NCBI RefSeq assembly: GCF_030718205.1 | Contig: NZ_JAUZQF010000005.1 | Location: forward strand, 124,001-188,000 | Reading direction: 5' to 3' | Length of the DNA: 64,000 bases | DNA from: Nonomuraea turcica | Lineage (GTDB): Bacteria; Actinomycetota; Actinomycetes; Streptosporangiales; Streptosporangiaceae | Shown: positions 25,223-37,100 of the stretch, one piece after another | Numbering within the stretch: position 1 is the first letter of the stretch | How the letters are laid out: each line of letters opens with the position of its first letter | The notes under the pieces: model-generated | Seen by the model: the letters and a program-made list of their open reading frames with translations, nothing else | Database searches by the model: none | Told to the model about the DNA's origin: nothing | Position numbers and translations under genes: made by a program

Positions 25223-26656
25223 TCAGGTGAGGGCATGGGTGATGTGGGACGTCGAGTGGTACAGGTCGCGGTAGAGGGCGTACAGACGATCGTAATCCGC
25301 GGCGGCGGCAGGGTCCGGCTCCACCACGGACGCCACCGGGTTCCATCCCTCGCATGACACCCCCACCGCCTGCGCCGCCAGCATGGCGTCGCCGAAGGCG
25401 GCGCCGACCGTGTGGGCGGGCACGACCTGCGGCTGCTGGAGGACGTCGGAGACGATCCGCGTCCACAGGCCGCCCCGCGTGCCGCCGCCCACCGCCACCA
25501 GCCGCTTGGCGGACCCGCCCGCCTCCCGCATGGCCTCCAGGTTGTGCCGGACGCCGAACGCCGTGGCCTCCAGCGCGGCCCGGTACAGGTGGCCGCGCCC
25601 GTGCCGCAGCGTCAGCCCGGCGATCGTCCCCCGGGCGTCCGGGTCGAAGAGCGGCGTGCGCTCCCCCGCGAAGTACGGCAGCATCAGCAGCCCCTCCGCC
25701 CCGCGCCCCGCGGCGGAAGCCTCCGCCGTGAGGTCCGAGAACGAGGCCCCGGTCAGGTCACGGAGCCATGCGGTGATTGCTCCCGACGTGGCCATCCCGG
25801 CCGCCAGGTTGTACGTCCCCGGCGCCACCCCCACGGTCCCCCACAGCTGCGGGGAGGCGGCCCGCGAGGCGAGCACCTCGACGAGGAACATGGTGGTCCC
25901 GTACATGAGCATGACGTCGCCCGGTGAGGTCACCCCGACGCTCAGCGCCTCGGCCCACGCGTCGATGGTGCCCGCGACCACCGGGATCCCGGCGGGCAGC
26001 CCGGTCAGGGCGGCCGCGCCGGAGGTGACCGTGCCCACGACGTCGCCGCTCCAGGCGAGCGCGGGCCGCTCCAGCTCCGGCACGATCTCCCAGTCCGTGA
26101 TCCACTCGTGGGCGCGGGTGTCGTACAGCGGCGTGCATTGGCTGGCCGCATGATGATCCAGCACGTAGGCCCCGGTCAGCCGGTACGCCAGCCACGAGTG
26201 CGCCATGAACATCCGCCGGGTCCGCGCCCACACGGAGGGCTCGTGGACGCGGAGCCACTCCAGCTTGGGCCCTACCGCCTGGGACGTGAGCGGCGAGCCG
26301 CACCGGTCCAGGATCACGGCCTCGCCGTAGCGGGCGGTCTGGGCGGCGATCTCGGCGATGGCGCGGGTGTCCACGCCGTACAGGATGGCCGGGCGCAGCG
26401 GCGTGCCGTCCTCCGTGCAGGGCAGCACGCACGGCCCGATCCCGCTCAGCCCGACCGCCTCGATGCCGGGGCGGGCCAGCTCGCCGGCGATCGCGGCGAA
26501 GTCGGCCCACCACACCTCCTCCGCGTCGTGCTCGAACCAGCCGGGCCGGGGCGTGGCGGTCCGGTGCTCGCGTACGGCCGTGGCCACGACCGTGCCGTCC
26601 GCTGCGACGAGGACACCCTTGGAGCTCGAGGTCCCGATGTCGACGCCGAGGAACAT
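25223..26656 (-). CDS. FGGY-family carbohydrate kinase (candidate D-ribulokinase)
   Basis: 477 aa. FGGY hallmarks: phosphate-binding GVDIGTSSSKGVLV at the N-terminus, catalytic D232 in VVAGTIDAWAEALSVG, and the ATP motif VAVGGGTRGGLWTRIVSDVLQQPQVV. It phosphorylates a ketose or polyol. Its start overlaps the binding-protein stop (TGATG), so it is the last gene of the six-gene operon with an isomerase and a monosaccharide importer. Family position alone cannot tell D-ribulokinase from xylulokinase. The presence of a fucose-isomerase-type enzyme, which makes D-ribulose from D-arabinose, favours D-ribulose. Confidence 0.85.
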   Translation of the reverse strand: MFLGVDIGTSSSKGVLVAADGTVVATAVREHRTATPRPGWFEHDAEEVWWADFAAIAGELARPGIEAVGLSGIGPCVLPCTEDGTPLRPAILYGVDTRAIAEIAAQTARYGEAVILDRCGSPLTSQAVGPKLEWLRVHEPSVWARTRRMFMAHSWLAYRLTGAYVLDHHAASQCTPLYDTRAHEWITDWEIVPELERPALAWSGDVVGTVTSGAAALTGLPAGIPVVAGTIDAWAEALSVGVTSPGDVMLMYGTTMFLVEVLASRAASPQLWGTVGVAPGTYNLAAGMATSGAITAWLRDLTGASFSDLTAEASAAGRGAEGLLMLPYFAGERTPLFDPDARGTIAGLTLRHGRGHLYRAALEATAFGVRHNLEAMREAGGSAKRLVAVGGGTRGGLWTRIVSDVLQQPQVVPAHTVGAAFGDAMLAAQAVGVSCEGWNPVASVVEPDPAAAADYDRLYALYRDLYHSTSHITHALT

Positions 26657-27636
26657 CAGTTCTGCCCGGACAGGTCGAACTGCTTGTACAGGTCGGCCGC
26701 GTTGTCCTTGGTGACCTGCGTGGTGCCGAGCACCTGCTGCTTGTCCACCGGCTGGCCGTGCAGGATCTTGTTGACGGTGTCGGCCGCCTCCTGCGCGCCC
26801 GTCGGGTAGATGAACGTGGCCGACAGCTGGCCGAGCTGTACGGCGCGGATGCCGCCGTCCGGGATGGCCAGGCCGTCGATGCCGACGAACTTGATCTGCT
26901 CGGCCTTTCCTGCCGCCTTGGCCGCCAGGTACGCGCCCAGCGCCATCGGGTCGTTGTGCCCGTACACGAGGTCGATCTTGGGATGCTGGGCCAGCCACTG
27001 CTGCATGATCGGCGTGGCCTGCTCCTTCACCCACTTGGCCTCGCGATCCGCGATGATCTTGATCTTGGGGTTGGCCGCGATGGCCTCGCGGAAGCCCTTG
27101 TCACGGTCGATCTGCGGCTGGTTGGACAGGATGCCGCGCAGCTCGACGATGTTGCCGCCGTCCGGCAGCAGCTTGACCGCCTCCTCGCCCGCCTTCCTGC
27201 CGATGAGCACGTTGTCGCCGCCGATGAAGGCCGTGTAGCAGTCGGTGTTGACCGTGCGGTCCAGGATGATGACCGGGATCTTGGCGTCACACGCCTGCTG
27301 CACGGCCGCCGTCAGCGGCGCGGGCTCGGTGGGCGAGACGATGAGCGCGTCGACCTTCTGGGTGATGAAGTTCTGGACCTGGGAGACCTGCGTGGCGCTC
27401 GACTGCTTGGCGTCGGCGATCGGCAGCAGCTCGATGTCCGGATATTTCTTCAGGAAGTGCTGCAGCTGCAGGTTGAGCTGCGCCCGGTACGGCTCGGCGT
27501 TGTTCGACTGCGAGTAGCCGACGACGAACTTCTTCTTCCCGGCGCCGCCGTCCGCGGTGGCGATGGACGTAGGCACCTTGGACGCGCACGCCGCAGCGAG
27601 CAGCGCGCACAGCGCGATGGCAATGGTCTTCTTCAT
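26656..27636 (-). CDS. Monosaccharide-binding lipoprotein, RbsB/XylF type
   Basis: 326 aa. Lipoprotein signal MKKTIAIALCALLAAACAS with the lipobox cysteine at position 17. The mature part is a type I binding fold: VVGYSQSNNAEPYRAQLN, DALIVSPTEPAPLTAAVQQACDAKIPVIILDRTV, TAFIGGDNVLIGRKAGEEA. AGGAGGG precedes the ATG. It captures a pentose- or hexose-sized ligand and delivers it to the adjacent permease. D-arabinose is the inferred ligand from context; family members bind ribose, xylose, galactose and others. Confidence 0.88.
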   Translation of the reverse strand: MKKTIAIALCALLAAACASKVPTSIATADGGAGKKKFVVGYSQSNNAEPYRAQLNLQLQHFLKKYPDIELLPIADAKQSSATQVSQVQNFITQKVDALIVSPTEPAPLTAAVQQACDAKIPVIILDRTVNTDCYTAFIGGDNVLIGRKAGEEAVKLLPDGGNIVELRGILSNQPQIDRDKGFREAIAANPKIKIIADREAKWVKEQATPIMQQWLAQHPKIDLVYGHNDPMALGAYLAAKAAGKAEQIKFVGIDGLAIPDGGIRAVQLGQLSATFIYPTGAQEAADTVNKILHGQPVDKQQVLGTTQVTKDNAADLYKQFDLSGQN

Positions 27637-28661
27637 GATCGAGACCCTCCTCGGAAGAACGTGAAGAGATCGGGACGCTGCAGGACGACCGCCACGACGA
27701 CGATCAGTCCCTTGATCACGAGCTGCCAGTTGTCGCTGACCGCGTTGAGCCCGAGCACGTTGTCCAGCAGCGTCAGGATGAGGGCCCCGACGAACGTGCC
27801 GGCGATCGTGCCCTTGCCGCCGGCCAGCGAGGCCCCGCCGATGACCGCGGCGGCGATGGCGTCCAGCTCGAAGGACTGCCCGGCCTGGGGGTCGGCCGAG
27901 GCGCTGTAGGCGGCGTCGATGGGCCCGGCGAACCCGGCGAGCATGCCGGACAGCGTGAACACCGCGATCGTGACCGCCGTGACGTTGACGCCGGACAGCC
28001 GGGCGGCCGTGGGGTTGCCGCCGACGGCGTACACGTGCCGGCCGAACCGGGTCTTCGTCAGGATCAGGTGGAAGACGACGCAGACCACGATGAAGGCCAG
28101 CACCGGATAGTAGATCCGGCCGAACAGGTTGTGCCCGGGCGTGCCGAACAGCTGGAACGCCTCCGCCTGCGGCGTCAGTTGCCCGTCGGGGCCGGTGATC
28201 TGGGTCCCGACGCTGACGTTGTCGCTGACCTGCCGGTCCAAGCCGCGTACGACCGAGAGCATGGCCAGCGTCATGACGAACGACTGGATGCGCAGCCAGG
28301 CGGTGCCGGCGCCGTTCAGGAACCCGAAGAACGCCCCCACCGCCATGCAGATCGGCACGATCTGCCACGGCTCCAGCGAGTGTTTGGACAGCATCATCGC
28401 GGCCGTCATCGACGCGATGCCCAGCAGCGAGCCGACGGACAGGTCGATGCCGCCGGTCAGGATGACCAGCGTGACGCCGACGGCGAGGATGCCGCGTGAG
28501 GCGAAGGCGCCGATGGCGTTGGTGAGGTTCGTCTCGTTGAGGAACATCTCGCCCTTGGTGGCGATCCCGACGGCGAGCACCAGCACCAGGCCGATGTAGG
28601 CCTGCGCGGCGCCGAGGGCGGACAGCGTGCGCCGCATCCGGTTGTCCGCGTGAAGAGTCAT
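27633..28661 (-). CDS. Monosaccharide ABC importer permease, RbsC type
   Basis: 342 aa, 8-10 hydrophobic helices. Family signatures: GILAVGVTLVILTGGIDLSVGSLLGIASM and VYAVGGNPTAARLSGVNV, followed by AIAAAVIGGASLAGGKGTIAGTFVGALIL. It overlaps both neighbours by 4 bases (ATGA) and is translated with them. It forms the membrane channel of the monosaccharide importer. Confidence 0.92.
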   Translation of the reverse strand: MTLHADNRMRRTLSALGAAQAYIGLVLVLAVGIATKGEMFLNETNLTNAIGAFASRGILAVGVTLVILTGGIDLSVGSLLGIASMTAAMMLSKHSLEPWQIVPICMAVGAFFGFLNGAGTAWLRIQSFVMTLAMLSVVRGLDRQVSDNVSVGTQITGPDGQLTPQAEAFQLFGTPGHNLFGRIYYPVLAFIVVCVVFHLILTKTRFGRHVYAVGGNPTAARLSGVNVTAVTIAVFTLSGMLAGFAGPIDAAYSASADPQAGQSFELDAIAAAVIGGASLAGGKGTIAGTFVGALILTLLDNVLGLNAVSDNWQLVIKGLIVVVAVVLQRPDLFTFFRGGSRS

Positions 28662-30166
28662 AGGGTCGTCACCTGCTGTCTGGCCATGGCGGCCGCGAGG
28701 ATCGCCTCCTGCGTCGCCTGGCCCCTTGCGAATTCGGCGGTGATCCGGCCCTCGCACAGCACGAGGATCCGGTCGCACATGGCGAGCAGCTCGGGCAGTT
28801 CGGACGAGGCCACGAGCACGGCCTTGCCGGAGGCGGCCAGCTCGGACATCAGCGCGTGGATCTCCGCCTTGGCGCCCACGTCGATGCCGCGGGTCGGCTC
28901 GTCCATGAGGATCAGCGACGGCGCGGTCAGCAGCCATTTGGCCAGCACGACCCTCTGCTGGTTGCCGCCCGACAGGTTCCCGACCGTGAAGCGCGTGCCC
29001 GGCGCCTTGACGCGCAGCTCGCGCACCTGCCCGGCGACGGCCGCGCCCTCGCGCCGCCGGTCCACGATCCCAAAGCGCAGGAACCGCTTCAGCGAGGGGA
29101 GGCTGGCGTTGAAACCGATGGTGTTGCCGAGGACGAGGCTCTGCGCCTTGCGGTCCTCCGCCACCAGCGCGACGCCGCGCGCGATCGCCTGCTTGGGGCT
29201 GCGCGGGCGGTACGGCCGGCCGCTCAGGATCATGCGGCCCGCCGCCGCCCGGTGGACGCCGAAAATCGATTCCAGCAGCTCGCTGCGGCCCGCGCCCATC
29301 AGCCCGGCGACGCCGACGATCTCGCCCGCCCGTACGGACAGGGAGACCTCGCGCAGCGCGGTGCGGCCCGAGCCGGGCTCACCGGGCACCGACAGGCCCT
29401 CCACCCTCAGCAGCTCCGCGCCGTCCGAGCCGCCGTTCGCGCGCGGGAACATCTCGCCCAGCGGCCGGCCGACCATCATCTGGATCAGCTCGTCGCGGTC
29501 GATGGACGAGCGCTCGCCGACGTAGCGGCCGTCACGCAGCACGACCACCCGGTCGGCGATCTCCTCCAGCTCCTCGAGGCGGTGGGAGATGTAGATGACG
29601 GCCACGCCGCGCCCGGTGAGGTCGCGGATGACCTCGTACAGCCGGTGCACCTCGGCGTCGGCCAGCGCCGAGGTGGGCTCGTCCATGACCAGGACCCGGA
29701 CGTTCTGCGACAGGGCCTTGGCCACCTCGATGAGCTGGCGTTCGGCGATCTTGCACTGCCTGACGAGGGTGCGCGGCGACAGGTCGAGCCCGAGGCCGCG
29801 CAGCAGCTCGGCGGTCCGCGCCTCCATGCCCTTGCGGTCGAGGATCGCGCGCTCCCTGCCGAGGAGGATGTTGTCGGCGATGGACAGCTCGGGCACCAGG
29901 TTGAGCTCCTGGTGAATCATGGCGATCCCGTGCCGGCCCGCGTCCTTGGGCGAGTGAATGCGGGCGGGTTCGCCGCCGATCTCGATCTCGCCCTCGTAGT
30001 CCTTGAACACCCCGGCCAGGATGTTCATCAGCGTCGACTTGCCCGCGCCGTTCTCGCCGAGGAGGGCCACCACCTCGCCCTCCCCGACGGTGAGCGACAC
30101 GCCGTCGAGCGCCCGCACGCCGGGGAAGGACTTGCCGATGGCCCGCATCGTCAGAACCGTCGTCAC
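28658..30166 (-). CDS. Monosaccharide ABC importer ATPase, RbsA type (two fused ATPase domains)
   Basis: 502 aa from a GTG at 30166 (GGAG 6 bases upstream, GTGA overlap with the preceding stop); an ATG at 30178 would add four residues. The N-half has a canonical Walker A (GENGAGKST), Q-loop ([17 protein letters not shown]) and Walker B ([11 protein letters not shown]). The C-half has the degenerate Walker A usual in RbsA (GLMGAGRSE), the signature LSGGNQQ and [13 protein letters not shown]. Unlike the two CUT1 importers nearby, this importer has its own ATPase. Confidence 0.95.
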   Translation of the reverse strand: MTTVLTMRAIGKSFPGVRALDGVSLTVGEGEVVALLGENGAGKSTLMNILAGVFKDYEGEIEIGGEPARIHSPKDAGRHGIAMIHQELNLVPELSIADNILLGRERAILDRKGMEARTAELLRGLGLDLSPRTLVRQCKIAERQLIEVAKALSQNVRVLVMDEPTSALADAEVHRLYEVIRDLTGRGVAVIYISHRLEELEEIADRVVVLRDGRYVGERSSIDRDELIQMMVGRPLGEMFPRANGGSDGAELLRVEGLSVPGEPGSGRTALREVSLSVRAGEIVGVAGLMGAGRSELLESIFGVHRAAAGRMILSGRPYRPRSPKQAIARGVALVAEDRKAQSLVLGNTIGFNASLPSLKRFLRFGIVDRRREGAAVAGQVRELRVKAPGTRFTVGNLSGGNQQRVVLAKWLLTAPSLILMDEPTRGIDVGAKAEIHALMSELAASGKAVLVASSELPELLAMCDRILVLCEGRITAEFARGQATQEAILAAAMARQQVTTL

Positions 30167-32583
30167 CGCAGACTCCATGCCGTGTAGGAGGCGGCCGACC
30201 AGGGGGTCTTCGGGGTGAGCTGGACGGTGATCTCGCTCTTGCCCTTCGTGACGCCCGCCGGGATCTGGTAGACGTCCTCCAGCCACCTGCGGGTCCGGTT
30301 GCCGAGGGGCTGCACCCAGTCGGCCAGCCTGTGCCCGTTGACGGTGACCTCGGCGTGCTGGCCCGCGAGACTCTGGTCGCCGGTGCGGCGCAGCTCGACG
30401 CCCCGGTTGCCGCGGTCGATCCGCAGCTTGAAGCTCACCGGGCCGTCGGTCGTGCGCTGGGCGGCCTTCAGCGTCAGAGGGTTCCTGAAGTCGCCTTCGA
30501 ACGCCGAGTCCAGTGTCGTGACCTCGCCCTGGCCGGTGTAGCCGTGCTGCTGCTCGCTGCTCTGATCGCCGACGGTGAGAGCGTCGGTCTGCGTGGCCGC
30601 CGCATGGTCGCGGCCGTACCAGTAGGCGGTCGAGGAGTAGACGCCCTCGACGTCGTTGGTCCAGCCGTGCTCGATGTCGAAGGTGAGCGAACTCCCGAAC
30701 GGCACGGCGTCGCCGATCATCAGCCGATACGCGCCCGTGCAGTCGCCGTCGGCCGGGCAGCCGGTCGCGGGGGCCAGGTGCGCGGTGTTGCCGTGGAAGG
30801 GGGTGGTGAAGGTCTCCCGGTTGAAGTACCAGCCGGCCTGGTAGAAGTCCTCGGTGCCGGTGCCGTGGATCTGCGGGGTGCGCGAGCCGTCCACGTAGAC
30901 GCGCTCGTCGCCCTCCAGGTAGTTGCGGTTGGTCGGACCGCGCATGGTGTGGCTGACGCCGACGAACTTGCCCTGGGCGCCGGTGACGCGCAGGAAGGGC
31001 CAGCTCGCGCCGGGGGTGGTGCCGCCCGCACGGGACTGCGTCCGGAAATAGCCGATATCTCCTGCTACGGGGCTGTGGGTGGACGTGACCGCCGCCTCGC
31101 CCTCGATCGCCCGGCCGGAGTCGTTGTACAGCTCGACCGTCGCGCCCGTCCGGTACGGCATCGGCCACCAGGCGGTGAGCGTGCTCGTCTTGGCGTCGAT
31201 CGCGGACATCAGCGACGCGACCGGCATCATCGCGTGGCCACTGCCGAAGAACTCGCCGACCGGCGAGTCGACGGTGCGGCGGCCGTCGAAGCTGATGCGC
31301 ACCCGTAGCCCCTGCAGCACCTCCTGGGCCGACCTGATCCTGGCGAGCTGGTCCTCGTTCATCGGGAAGGCGAAGGTCCGCTCGCCCTGCCAGGTCTGCG
31401 CGACGATCTTGTAGGTATGGGCCGACTCACTGGCCGCGTCGCCGACGTCCACGGTGTCGGTGCGCTTGCCGGCGCTGTCCACCCAGTACGTGAACTCGTT
31501 GTAGTCGAGGTCCGACGACGCGAACACGTTCTTGATCGTGATCTTCGACTTGCCCTTGGTGGCACTGGCCGGCAGGTCCACGACCTCGTCGGCCCACATC
31601 CCGGCGGGTCCCAGCTTGCTGGGCGGCCATTGCGCGACCTCCTGCCCGTCCACCTGGATCTTGGCGACCTGCCTGCCGATGGCCGGGTCGATGCGACGGG
31701 TCAGCCGCACCCCGTCGTTGGCCGGGTCGATCGCGACGGTGAACTCGCTGGAGCCGCCGGCGCCGAACGCCCGGCCCTCGTCGGCCTCGGTCTTCGGCAG
31801 CACCTGCACGGCCTGCGGCAGCTTCAGCTGGATCTGCGACAGCAGGCCGGAGCCGGTCGTGCGCGCCACCCGCGCCGACGCGCCCGGAGCGAGATCGATC
31901 GCGGCGTCCTGCTCGCTCCCGCCCGCAATCGGAGGCTTGGGGTCGCCGCCCGCCTTGAGCCTGTCGATGACGTCCTGGGCCTTGTCGGCCGGGTCGAACG
32001 TGCTCACGCCCTCGGCGTCGGCGAACGTGCGGTAGCTGACGTGATAGAAGAGCGGATTGTGCTCGGTGGTGATGCGCATCGAGCGCGAGTACGGCATCGG
32101 CACCTGGAGGTAGACGCCGCCGGAGCTCTGGTCGGCGTTTCCCACGAGGGGGTAGGCGAAGGGGGCGCCGAGCTTGCCGTTCACCAGGTCCTGCAGGCTC
32201 GTCTCGACGACTTTCCTGCCGTCCAGCTCGATGGTGATCTTGCCGGTGCGGCTGACGTCGCCGCCGTCCCTGGTGAACCAGATGGCCTGCACCTCGCCGG
32301 CGCCTGTGTGCTCGGCGATCACGCAGCCCTGGTCGGTGGTGCTCAGGCAGGAGTACTTGCCGTCGAACCCGTCGTTGTTGTCGCCGGTGCGGTCGAAGCT
32401 GGAGAACTGTTTGGTCTGCACGCCGACCGGTAGCTCGGGCAGCCGGTCGAGCCTGCGATAGACGTCCCACCCAACCGGGCCCTTGGCGGTGGCGGCGGCC
32501 GGGACCTGCTGGGCCTGCGCCGGAGCGGCGATCAGCCCGCCCGCCACCAGGACGGCCGCTCCCAGGATCGCTTTACGCCACAT
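30163..32583 (-). CDS. Exported DUF2961 enzyme, GH172 family (candidate exo-alpha-D-arabinofuranosidase)
   Basis: 806 aa. Sec signal 1-24 ([16 protein letters not shown]). The GH172/DUF2961 core starts at about 45 ([18 protein letters not shown]) and carries the family motif [19 protein letters not shown] at about 570. A beta-module ([18 protein letters not shown]... FTYW, about 290-362) is inserted in the core, and a similar one closes the protein ([21 protein letters not shown]... SYTAW), so the protein is twice the size of its cytoplasmic relative at 39671. Characterised GH172 enzymes release D-arabinofuranose or D-fructofuranose. Second gene of the operon; it overlaps the isomerase end by 11 bases. 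Confidence 0.8.
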   Translation of the reverse strand: MWRKAILGAAVLVAGGLIAAPAQAQQVPAAATAKGPVGWDVYRRLDRLPELPVGVQTKQFSSFDRTGDNNDGFDGKYSCLSTTDQGCVIAEHTGAGEVQAIWFTRDGGDVSRTGKITIELDGRKVVETSLQDLVNGKLGAPFAYPLVGNADQSSGGVYLQVPMPYSRSMRITTEHNPLFYHVSYRTFADAEGVSTFDPADKAQDVIDRLKAGGDPKPPIAGGSEQDAAIDLAPGASARVARTTGSGLLSQIQLKLPQAVQVLPKTEADEGRAFGAGGSSEFTVAIDPANDGVRLTRRIDPAIGRQVAKIQVDGQEVAQWPPSKLGPAGMWADEVVDLPASATKGKSKITIKNVFASSDLDYNEFTYWVDSAGKRTDTVDVGDAASESAHTYKIVAQTWQGERTFAFPMNEDQLARIRSAQEVLQGLRVRISFDGRRTVDSPVGEFFGSGHAMMPVASLMSAIDAKTSTLTAWWPMPYRTGATVELYNDSGRAIEGEAAVTSTHSPVAGDIGYFRTQSRAGGTTPGASWPFLRVTGAQGKFVGVSHTMRGPTNRNYLEGDERVYVDGSRTPQIHGTGTEDFYQAGWYFNRETFTTPFHGNTAHLAPATGCPADGDCTGAYRLMIGDAVPFGSSLTFDIEHGWTNDVEGVYSSTAYWYGRDHAAATQTDALTVGDQSSEQQHGYTGQGEVTTLDSAFEGDFRNPLTLKAAQRTTDGPVSFKLRIDRGNRGVELRRTGDQSLAGQHAEVTVNGHRLADWVQPLGNRTRRWLEDVYQIPAGVTKGKSEITVQLTPKTPWSAASYTAWSLR

Positions 32584-33988
32584 CGCCGAACCCCTCGAAC
32601 GCGACGCCGAGTTGCTCGCACACCGCCCGAAGCTCGGCGACGTAGTCGCCCGGCACGGCGTGGATGTGGTTGGAGCCGAAGCGGCCGAGGAACTCGGTGG
32701 CCGGGACGTGCAGCCGGGTGAAGGCGTGCGGCCACTCGAACGTCGACTGCTTGGCCATGGCCTCGTTGGTGGCGTCGTCGTACAGCTCGAAGTCGCCGCG
32801 CATCACGTGCATGCGGTAGGCGCCGTCCCTGCGGGTCAGCCGGGCGAACGTGGCCGCCCCGGGAGCCGCCAGATGGTGCACGCTCGCGCCGCCCGCCGGG
32901 AAGAAGAACACCTCCGGATAGAAGTGCGTCCTGGCGAGGTTCTCGGCCGGGTCGTCGGACCTGGCCGCGTACCACGTCGCATGCTGGCCGGAGTTGCACA
33001 GGTCCCACACGTCCTTGTCGGCGTGGTAGTGCCTGACGTCGGCGAACAACACCGGGTCGCCGCTCAGCAGCTTGAGGATCTGCATGGTCAGCGCGCCGTC
33101 CATGTCGGCCTCGGTCGCGCAGACGTGCGTCTGCTTCGGGCCCTCCCAGTCGTACGGGTCGTTGAGGAAGGCCTCGGCGAGGTCCATCGTGCAGAAGTGG
33201 GTGGTCAGCTCGGGCTGGCCCTTGATGCCGGAGAAGTCCAGGTTCCACTCGTCGATGAGCTCGCGCATCGCGTAGTAGGTGCGGATCTGCCGCTCGAACA
33301 GTTCGGGCGTGAGCTGCTTGCCGTCGTAGTGCACGTTCCCCTTGGCCTCGAGCCACTGGCGGGCCTCGGTGACCCGTGCCTGGGAGGCGTGCTCACTGCG
33401 CCGGACGATCTCCCACTGGTCGATCTCCTCGACGTCCACGCCGAACGTGCGCATCCACTGGTCGGTGTTGGCGACCGCGGTGTACATGCCCATCGGCCGG
33501 CCGCCGATCCTGCCGAAGGTCGAGCCGCGCAGCCCGCGCACCGCCTGGGCCGCCCGCACCTCGGTCAGCACGCGGTTCCTGACGGCGGGATCGTCGATGT
33601 CGCCCCACGCCCTGGCGTGCACCCGGCCGATCTGGTCCAGTCCGCCGCCGCCGGCGAGCATGCCGACCATGCCGGGCTGGGCGGGGTCGATGTTGGCCAT
33701 CAGCAGCAGCGGCCCCGGCGTCGCCTCCGCGGCCAGCATGGTGAAATGCGGGAACGCCCAGACGGCGTAATTGAAGATCGTCAAATCGGGGCGCCGGTCG
33801 GCGAGCCAGCGGGCCTGGGACGTGGCCAGCTCGTTCGTCCAGACGATCTCCGGCGCCACGATCACCTCGTGGCCCTCCTTGCGCAGCGCCTCCGCCAGGG
33901 CGGTGGTGGCGGCGTCGATGTGGTCCACGAGGTCGCGGGCGACGAAGTCGCGCCCGTCCGAGATGCTCAGGACTCCGATACGTGCCAC
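32573..33988 (-). CDS. L-fucose/L-arabinose isomerase-family protein (candidate D-arabinose isomerase)
   Basis: 471 aa from a GTG with GGAG 6 bases upstream. The N-terminal half matches the fucose/arabinose isomerase domain ([51 protein letters not shown]). The C-terminal half has [45 protein letters not shown] and the late histidine in [12 protein letters not shown], positions expected for Mn-dependent ligands. L-fucose isomerases also act on D-arabinose, which has the same configuration at C2-C4, giving D-ribulose. First gene of the operon isomerase, GH172, ATPase, permease, binding protein, kinase. The promoter carries two LacI sites. Confidence 0.8.
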   Translation of the reverse strand: MARIGVLSISDGRDFVARDLVDHIDAATTALAEALRKEGHEVIVAPEIVWTNELATSQARWLADRRPDLTIFNYAVWAFPHFTMLAAEATPGPLLLMANIDPAQPGMVGMLAGGGGLDQIGRVHARAWGDIDDPAVRNRVLTEVRAAQAVRGLRGSTFGRIGGRPMGMYTAVANTDQWMRTFGVDVEEIDQWEIVRRSEHASQARVTEARQWLEAKGNVHYDGKQLTPELFERQIRTYYAMRELIDEWNLDFSGIKGQPELTTHFCTMDLAEAFLNDPYDWEGPKQTHVCATEADMDGALTMQILKLLSGDPVLFADVRHYHADKDVWDLCNSGQHATWYAARSDDPAENLARTHFYPEVFFFPAGGASVHHLAAPGAATFARLTRRDGAYRMHVMRGDFELYDDATNEAMAKQSTFEWPHAFTRLHVPATEFLGRFGSNHIHAVPGDYVAELRAVCEQLGVAFEGFGDVA

Positions 33989-34009
33989 GGGTCACTCCTC
34001 CATGCGGCT

Positions 34010-34071
34010 CGAGAAATCGATTGCTCAGAAATCGATTTCCACAATCTAGATCCGGACCTCATGGTCGTCAA
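34010..34071 (-). promoter_or_regulatory. Promoter and double LacI operator of the D-arabinose operon
   Basis: Minus strand: TTGACG (34071-34066), 17-base spacer, TAGATT (34048-34043), then two AATCGATT operators centred 15 bases apart. The first (34025-34042) is imperfect. The second (34010-34027, GAGAAATCGATTGCTCA plus one base) is the reverse complement of the site at 23953 except for one base. Both lie over the expected transcription start. Confidence 0.75.
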
Positions 34072-34129
34072 TGGCGCCTCATGTCACAGAATCGCAACGG
34101 TGGCCGAGGGTGCCACCGCGCCGAACGGA

Positions 34130-37100
34130 CTAGGACTGCCGCGCAACCGCCCGTTCGATGAGGTCGCCGGCGAGGACCGCCGCGGCGGCACAGCCGAGGC
34201 CGATGCACCAGCCGAAGGGACCGATCGGGCGGCAGCCGAAGAAGGTGCTGAGTCCCGGGACCGAGACGATCGCGCCAAGGGCGGCCAGCGATGACAGCGA
34301 GGCGAGGAGCACCAGGCGGTTCCGCCGGCCCATCATCAGGGTCTGGACGAGCTGGGCCCCCACCAGGCCGATGAGCCCGACCGTGTCCGCGCGGCCGCGG
34401 GTGCCGCTCATCCGGGCCAGGATCCACGCCAGGCTCGCCGCCGCGGCCGTGGTGGCCGCACGCAGGTAGATGTCCCGTGTCAGGGCGGCTCCCAGCGACG
34501 CCTCAGGGCCTTCCGCGAGCAGCCGGTCGGGGCCGGCGGCGCGCGGCGGCCGTACGGCCACGGCCATCGCGGGGAGCATGTCGGTGAGCAGGTTGACCAG
34601 CAGCAACTGGCGCGTGTTCAGGGCGCGGCGGCCGGTCAGCAGGGTGGATCCCAGGGTGAAGGCGATCTCGCCGACGTTGCCGCCGAGCAGCATGCTCAGG
34701 GAGTCGCGGACCGACCCCCACATGGCCCTTCCTTCGACGACCGCGTCGATGAGCGTCTCGATGCGGTCGTCGATCACGACGATGTCGGCGGCGGCCCTGG
34801 CGGCCGGGGTGGCCTGAGGTCCGAGCGCCACGCCCACGTCGGCGAGCCGGATCGCGGGGACGTCGTTGGCGCCGTCGCCGGTGACGGCCACGATCTTGCC
34901 CGCCCGCCGCAGGCCGGCGACGATCCGCGCCTTGTGCTTGGGCGTCATGCGCGCGAAGACCGCCGCTTTCGGAAGCTCCTCGGCCAGGGCGTCGTCGTCG
35001 AGACCGTCGATCTCGGGACCCGTCATGACCTTCAGGCCGTTCAACGCGTTGATCTCGGCCGCGATGGCCTCTGCCGTGCTCGGATGATCGCCGGTGATCA
35101 TGATCACTCGTACGCCCGCCCGCATCAGCCCTTCCACGCTGCGCTTGGCGGTCGGGCGCACGGGGTCGGCCAGGCCGAGGAAACCGAGGAAGCGCAACCT
35201 GCCGATCCGCGACTCGTCCAGATCGGCGCGGCTGGAGGCGTCCCGCTCGGCCACCGCGAGCACGCGGTATCCCTGCAGGGCGAGCCGGTCCACCTCCTCC
35301 TCCAGCTCACGCCTGGCCTGGTCGTCCAGCGGGCCGCCGGCCAGGCTGCCGCAGCGGGTGAGGACCACCTCGGGGGCGCCTTTGACGCTCAGCACGTGTC
35401 CTGACTCGGTCAGGCCGAGGACGGCGTGGTAACCGCGCCCGGGCTCGAACGGGAGTTCGTCGACCCGCTGCCACTCCTTCAGCCCGGTCCCGGGAGCGAT
35501 CCCCAGCTTGGTGGCGCCCTCCACGACCGCGCGGTCTGTCGGGTGAGCGAGGCCACGCCCGCCTCCGTACGGCGGGCAGGCTCGGACGGCGGCGCCGACG
35601 ATCGCCTTCAGCTCTGGCGTCAACGCCTCCGCGGACTGCTCGGTTCGCCCGTCGGACACCTTGCCCAGGCTGATGCGCCCTTCGGTCAGGGTCCCTGTCT
35701 TGTCGAAGCAGAGCACGTCCACCCGGCCGAGGGCCTCGATCGTGGACGGGTTACGGACCAGCGCGTTACGGGTCGACAGCCGCTTGGCCGAGGCCAGCTC
35801 GGCCACGGTGGCGATGAACGGCAGTCCCTCGGGGACCGCCGCCACCGCCAGGCTGATCGCCGGACCGACCGCGGCGGCCAGGCGAGAGCCGCGCAACAGC
35901 TCGGTGACCATGAGGATCAGCCCGGATCCGATGGCGAGCGGGAGGATCCTGCGGCTCAGCGCGTGCAGCCGCAGCTCCACTCCGCTCGCGGGCGGGCCGG
36001 CCGCCGTCAACGCGGCGGTCCTGCCCGCTTCGGTCGCGTCCCCGGTGGCCACGACCACGGCGAGGCCGCGACCGGCCGCGATCGAGGTGCCCTGGTAGAC
36101 CATGGAGGTGCGATCCGCGATGGCCGCCGACGCGGTCGGGACGGCGGCTTTGGACACGAGCTGAGATTCGCCGGTGAGGGTGGACTCGTCCACTTCGAGG
36201 CCCACCGCTTTGATCAACCGGCCGTCGGCCGGCACGGTGTCGCCCGCGCGCAGCTCGACCACATCGCCGCACACCAGGTCGCCGGCGACACCGATCGCGA
36301 GGCCGTCGGGCCGGCGTACCCGTGCCTGCACCACGGTGAGGTGGGTGAGGCGGTGCAAGGTCCGCTCGACGCCCCACCGCTGGGCGCCGCCGAGCAGCCC
36401 GCCCACACCGATCACGCCGCTGATCAGCCCGGCATCCAGCACCGAGCCGACGGCGGCCGACACGCCCGCGCCCGCGGCGAGCACCGGGGTCAGCGGGTTG
36501 GCCAGTTCGCTGACGCAGGCGCGGACGAACGTCTGGTGGTGTCTGGCGGGCGATGCGGCCGTCGCGGTCCTGCGGTCCCGGGCTTGGGCCTCGGTCAGTC
36601 CTTGCGGCGAGGTGCGGAGCCTGGCCAGGACGTCACCGGCGGACATCGCGTGCCAGGGCGTGGGATCGGCGGGAATCGGCGGCGCCTCCCTTCCGGCGCG
36701 ACGCCCCATCCACTCTCCGGCGACGAGCGCGGCGACCGCTGTGCAGTTGGCCACCAGGTAGGCCGGTCCGAGCGCGCTGCGCCTCGGGCCGATGGCCGCC
36801 AGCCCGGCCCCGGCGATCGCCCCGGCGGCGGCCACCCGCACACTGCGCTCACTCGCCTTCCGTGCATGCGGCAAGCAGCGCAGCAGCAGGTGGACACCGT
36901 CGAGCCCGCCGATCACGTCGGCGTCCCAGGGGACCCGCCGCCGCGGATCATCCAGGACGCCGATGCCGAGGTCGGCTTGGCTGAGCCCGCGCCGCGACCG
37001 CTGCGAGACCACCGCGACGCCGTGTCCCTCGGCCTGCAGCGCCCGTACCGATGCCGCCAGCCGCGTCCCGCCTCCGACGACCCGGTCGATGCCGAGCCGC

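Noticed and set aside
25223..33988. L-arabinose catabolism by the isomerase-kinase operon
   Set aside because: An L-arabinose pathway would usually have AraA, AraB and the epimerase AraD. No epimerase is present, and GH172 enzymes point to D-sugars.
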